DNA of 64,000 nucleotides, from NCBI GenBank assembly GCA_947683625.1, contig CANTUR010000038.1:1984001-2048000 (forward strand), in the 5' to 3' direction. The position numbers and the translations under genes were made by a program. Under the pieces are notes generated by a model. It ran no database searches and was not told the origin of the DNA. It saw only the letters and a list, made by a program, of their open reading frames with translations. This document shows positions 62,342 through 64,000 of the stretch, piece after piece; within the stretch, counting starts at the first letter, position 1, and each line of letters opens with the position of its first letter. The stretch is from Mallotus nudiflorus (taxonomy: Eukaryota; Streptophyta; Magnoliopsida; Malpighiales; Euphorbiaceae).

Positions 62342-63494
62342 GAGAGTCATCTTCTTCAGACCTCAGTAGCAGGCCTGTATGCCGGATTTCTTCCGCCCCG
62401 GCTTCTTTATGTAAACTGCTTATCTGAGTCTTGGGTTTATTTTATCTAGACACTGCAGTAGTCATTAAATATTTAAAGAGATGTTGTATTATATATTTGA
62501 ACTGGATTTGTATTAAAAGATTTATATATATGAACTGATGAGGATTTGATTTAAACCCAGTTGGTGCATATGCTATTATTATATTTATGATTTTTATTTC
62601 CGCTGCATTTTATATTGTTATTATTATTGCATGTTTTATTTTATTTTATAGGCTTGCTACGATTTCCGGATTCGAAAGAATTCTCGTTCCCTAGCGCCGG
62701 TCATGGCCCCTGTTTTGGGTCGTGACAGACTTACCCTATGACACTCGTCGAACCACATCCGCCGGACATCCAAGAAGTCCGACTAATGCTCTACAATAAA
62801 AAATGGTGTCTCCACTTCTTATGGAGATCCAGAAGCTTTACAAAGAGGGTATGGTTAAACACAACTGACAGGGAAAACATCAGCTCTCCCTTCTTTCTAG
62901 TCAGCCTGTACAGGTATCGAAAAACATCTAAATCAGGTTATTTCCCCTCTTCGTACATCAGTTGGATGAACCCAGTCAGTATCCTATAGCTATTTGGATG
63001 AAGCTGACCAGGTGCTATGTTATTCCTATTCAAAAATTTCTTCACGAAGGGATCTAGAGGAAATTTCAAGCCCCCCTCTAGCTGATCAAAATACACTACT
63101 AATTTACTTAGCCCTAACAGGGGGGTATGGGCCCTAAACCTCCTATCTACGGTGTGAAGGGTGTAATCAGAGAGGATATAGAACCACCTCAGTACCACCC
63201 CAATAACTCACTATCTACATTTGAGACAAAAAGGTCAGAACTAACTTCTTCCCTTGGGGCCATAGTGAAGAAAGGAAATATACAACAGTAGAAACAAGGA
63301 AAAAGAAGAAGAAGAAAAACAATAAGATCACCTGGTTGCCACAAGCAAGAATCACAGCAGGCAAAAATGAAAACAGCAGAGGCAATACCAATGTAGCGAA
63401 AGCAAGAACAATAAAAAAATAAAGAAGCAAAATACACCAGTCGACAAGTGCAACAGTACTTATAAAGACACAGAAGGATTTGGAAGCACACCAT

Positions 63495-63767
63495 TAACTG
63501 CCCTTATTATTGCTACGTTCCTCCCTAGGCCATCAGGGGCCTTTTGGGGATAAAAAAGCCCATTGGACGAGGAGTCACGACAACGGCGACAGAAACATTT
63601 TGTTTACTGACATACGAAATGATACATAACTCACGCGATTTAAACTTTGAATCCCTAGGAGTTGAAGCGACGCCACCACGTGTTGACCCACCCACATTTC
63701 AACTGGGCTGCTTCATTAAGCTACTCGGAAAGCATCCAACCGATGCTTTCAGCCCATTCCAGGTATC
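63495..63767. other. Retand-type element sequence upstream of the antisense gene
   Basis: No gene supported. It probably contains the promoter of the antisense gene, but no clear TATA box was seen. Confidence 0.4.
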
Positions 63768-64000
63768 CGAGCATCTAAGCCTCGCTCATCTAAGTCTAGT
63801 GATTGAAGCTGGCACCCTCAGGTCGGTTTCGTAGTAATGAGGTTCTGAGCATGTAAGCCTCACGTCCATGTACCGAGCATCTAAGCCTCATACATTTAAG
63901 TCTAGTGACTGAAGCTGGCACCCTTAGGTTGCTTTCGTAGTATTGAGGTTCCAAGCATGTAAGTCTTGCGTCCATGTAACGAGCATCTAAGCCTCGTGCA
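63768..64000 (+). repeat. 106-bp tandem repeat, continuing past the window
   Basis: cgagcatctaagcctc recurs at 63768, 63874 and 63980, an exact period of 106 bp; units share tctagtgaYtgaagctggca. Tandem repeats near the 3' end are known for Tat/Ogre-group elements. The array runs off the window. Confidence 0.92.

Larger units (their letters stand above)
59512..62727 (+). mobile_element. Tekay-family solo LTR (3216 bp), TSD GACTC/GACTT
   Basis: Begins TGTAATATCCCG and ends GTCGTGACA. Flanks GACTC (59507-59511) and GACTT (62728-62732) agree in four of five bases, an aged TSD. It lies inside the antisense gene of the Retand-type element, so it is younger than that element. It is the cleanest copy for the leader architecture described in the findings. 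Confidence 0.93.
58223..63263 (-). pseudogene. Antisense spliced gene of the Retand/Tat element (PF04195-like), disrupted
   Basis: On minus the frame begins MAPREEVSSDLFVSNVDSEL (start 63261-63263). It contains LEGGLKFPLDPFVKKFLNRN and APGQLHPNSYRILTGFI (about 63000-63090), the signature of the putative gypsy-type transposon domain PF04195, then YLYRLTRKKGELMFSL. A Tekay-family solo LTR (59512-62727) cuts it. Coding character resumes, with a clear GT-AG intron at 58877-58805 (GAA|GTGAGT, TAATAG|GTGAC), and ends in a coiled-coil-like region (ETEVGTIAINFEKKLDGAK, ASDKKSYQGMV) with stop at 58223-58225. Antisense extra genes are known in Grande/Retand-type elements; function unknown. Frameshifts and stops elsewhere. 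Confidence 0.75.

Noticed and set aside
63768..64000. Regular 106-bp repeats considered as CRISPR or 5S rDNA-like spacer
   Set aside because: No spacers, no 5S sequence, and position within a Tat-type element explains it.

Overview
This 64-kb window is nuclear DNA of a flowering plant, most likely a dicot. It is very AT-rich and mostly made of nested, decayed LTR retrotransposons. The only intact cellular genes I can support are two two-exon Bet v 1/major-latex-protein (MLP) genes with plant GT-AG introns. I cannot name the species. No tRNA, rRNA or CRISPR was seen.

Left block (1-25186). The oldest layer is an Ogre/Tat-type Ty3-gypsy element on the minus strand: LTR 23264-25186, PBS, gag, protease and the start of RT, which breaks off at 17972. 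The break is the end of a plus-strand Tekay-like chromovirus (E2; gag-pol fossil 10375-15042, 3' LTR 15043-17971). E2 is itself cut by a second Tekay-like element (E1) with about 4-kb LTRs (5' LTR 1-3184, 3' LTR 6305-10374) around a shrunken internal region. A truncated reverse LTR of the E1 family replaces part of the Ogre gag (20079-21872).

Middle block (25187-38975). An inverted-repeat element (25677-28722) is split by a 1620-bp solo LTR with a perfect TSD. A LINE RNase H remnant follows. Then comes a repeat-poorer stretch with the two MLP genes (32660-33457 and 37497-38048, both minus), separated by AT-rich dispersed repeats and (AT)n tracts.

Right block (38980-64000). Two reverse Tekay-family LTRs flank an integrase/chromodomain remnant without matching TSDs. 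A LINE remnant is interrupted by an Ogre-like solo LTR (46629-51982, TSD CAATC), which contains a Tekay-family solo LTR (46908-50202, TSD TCTAA). From 52231 to the window end lies a Retand/Tat-type element on plus: LTR, PBS, gag, protease, RT, RNase H, second archaeal-type RNase H and integrase. A convergent antisense spliced gene (PF04195-like, 58223-63263) follows, cut by another Tekay-family solo LTR (59512-62727), and then a 106-bp tandem repeat.

The signal I consider most worth checking is inside the Tekay-type LTRs. Two LTR families keep the same layout: a GC-richer segment after a TATA-like stretch, a GT...AG interval of about 0.8-1.0 kb, a roughly 250-300-bp block with two hairpins (one showing a compensatory change between families), a second GT...AG interval, and a final block to the LTR end. 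This looks like a multi-exon leader encoded within the LTR, but that is inference from sequence only.
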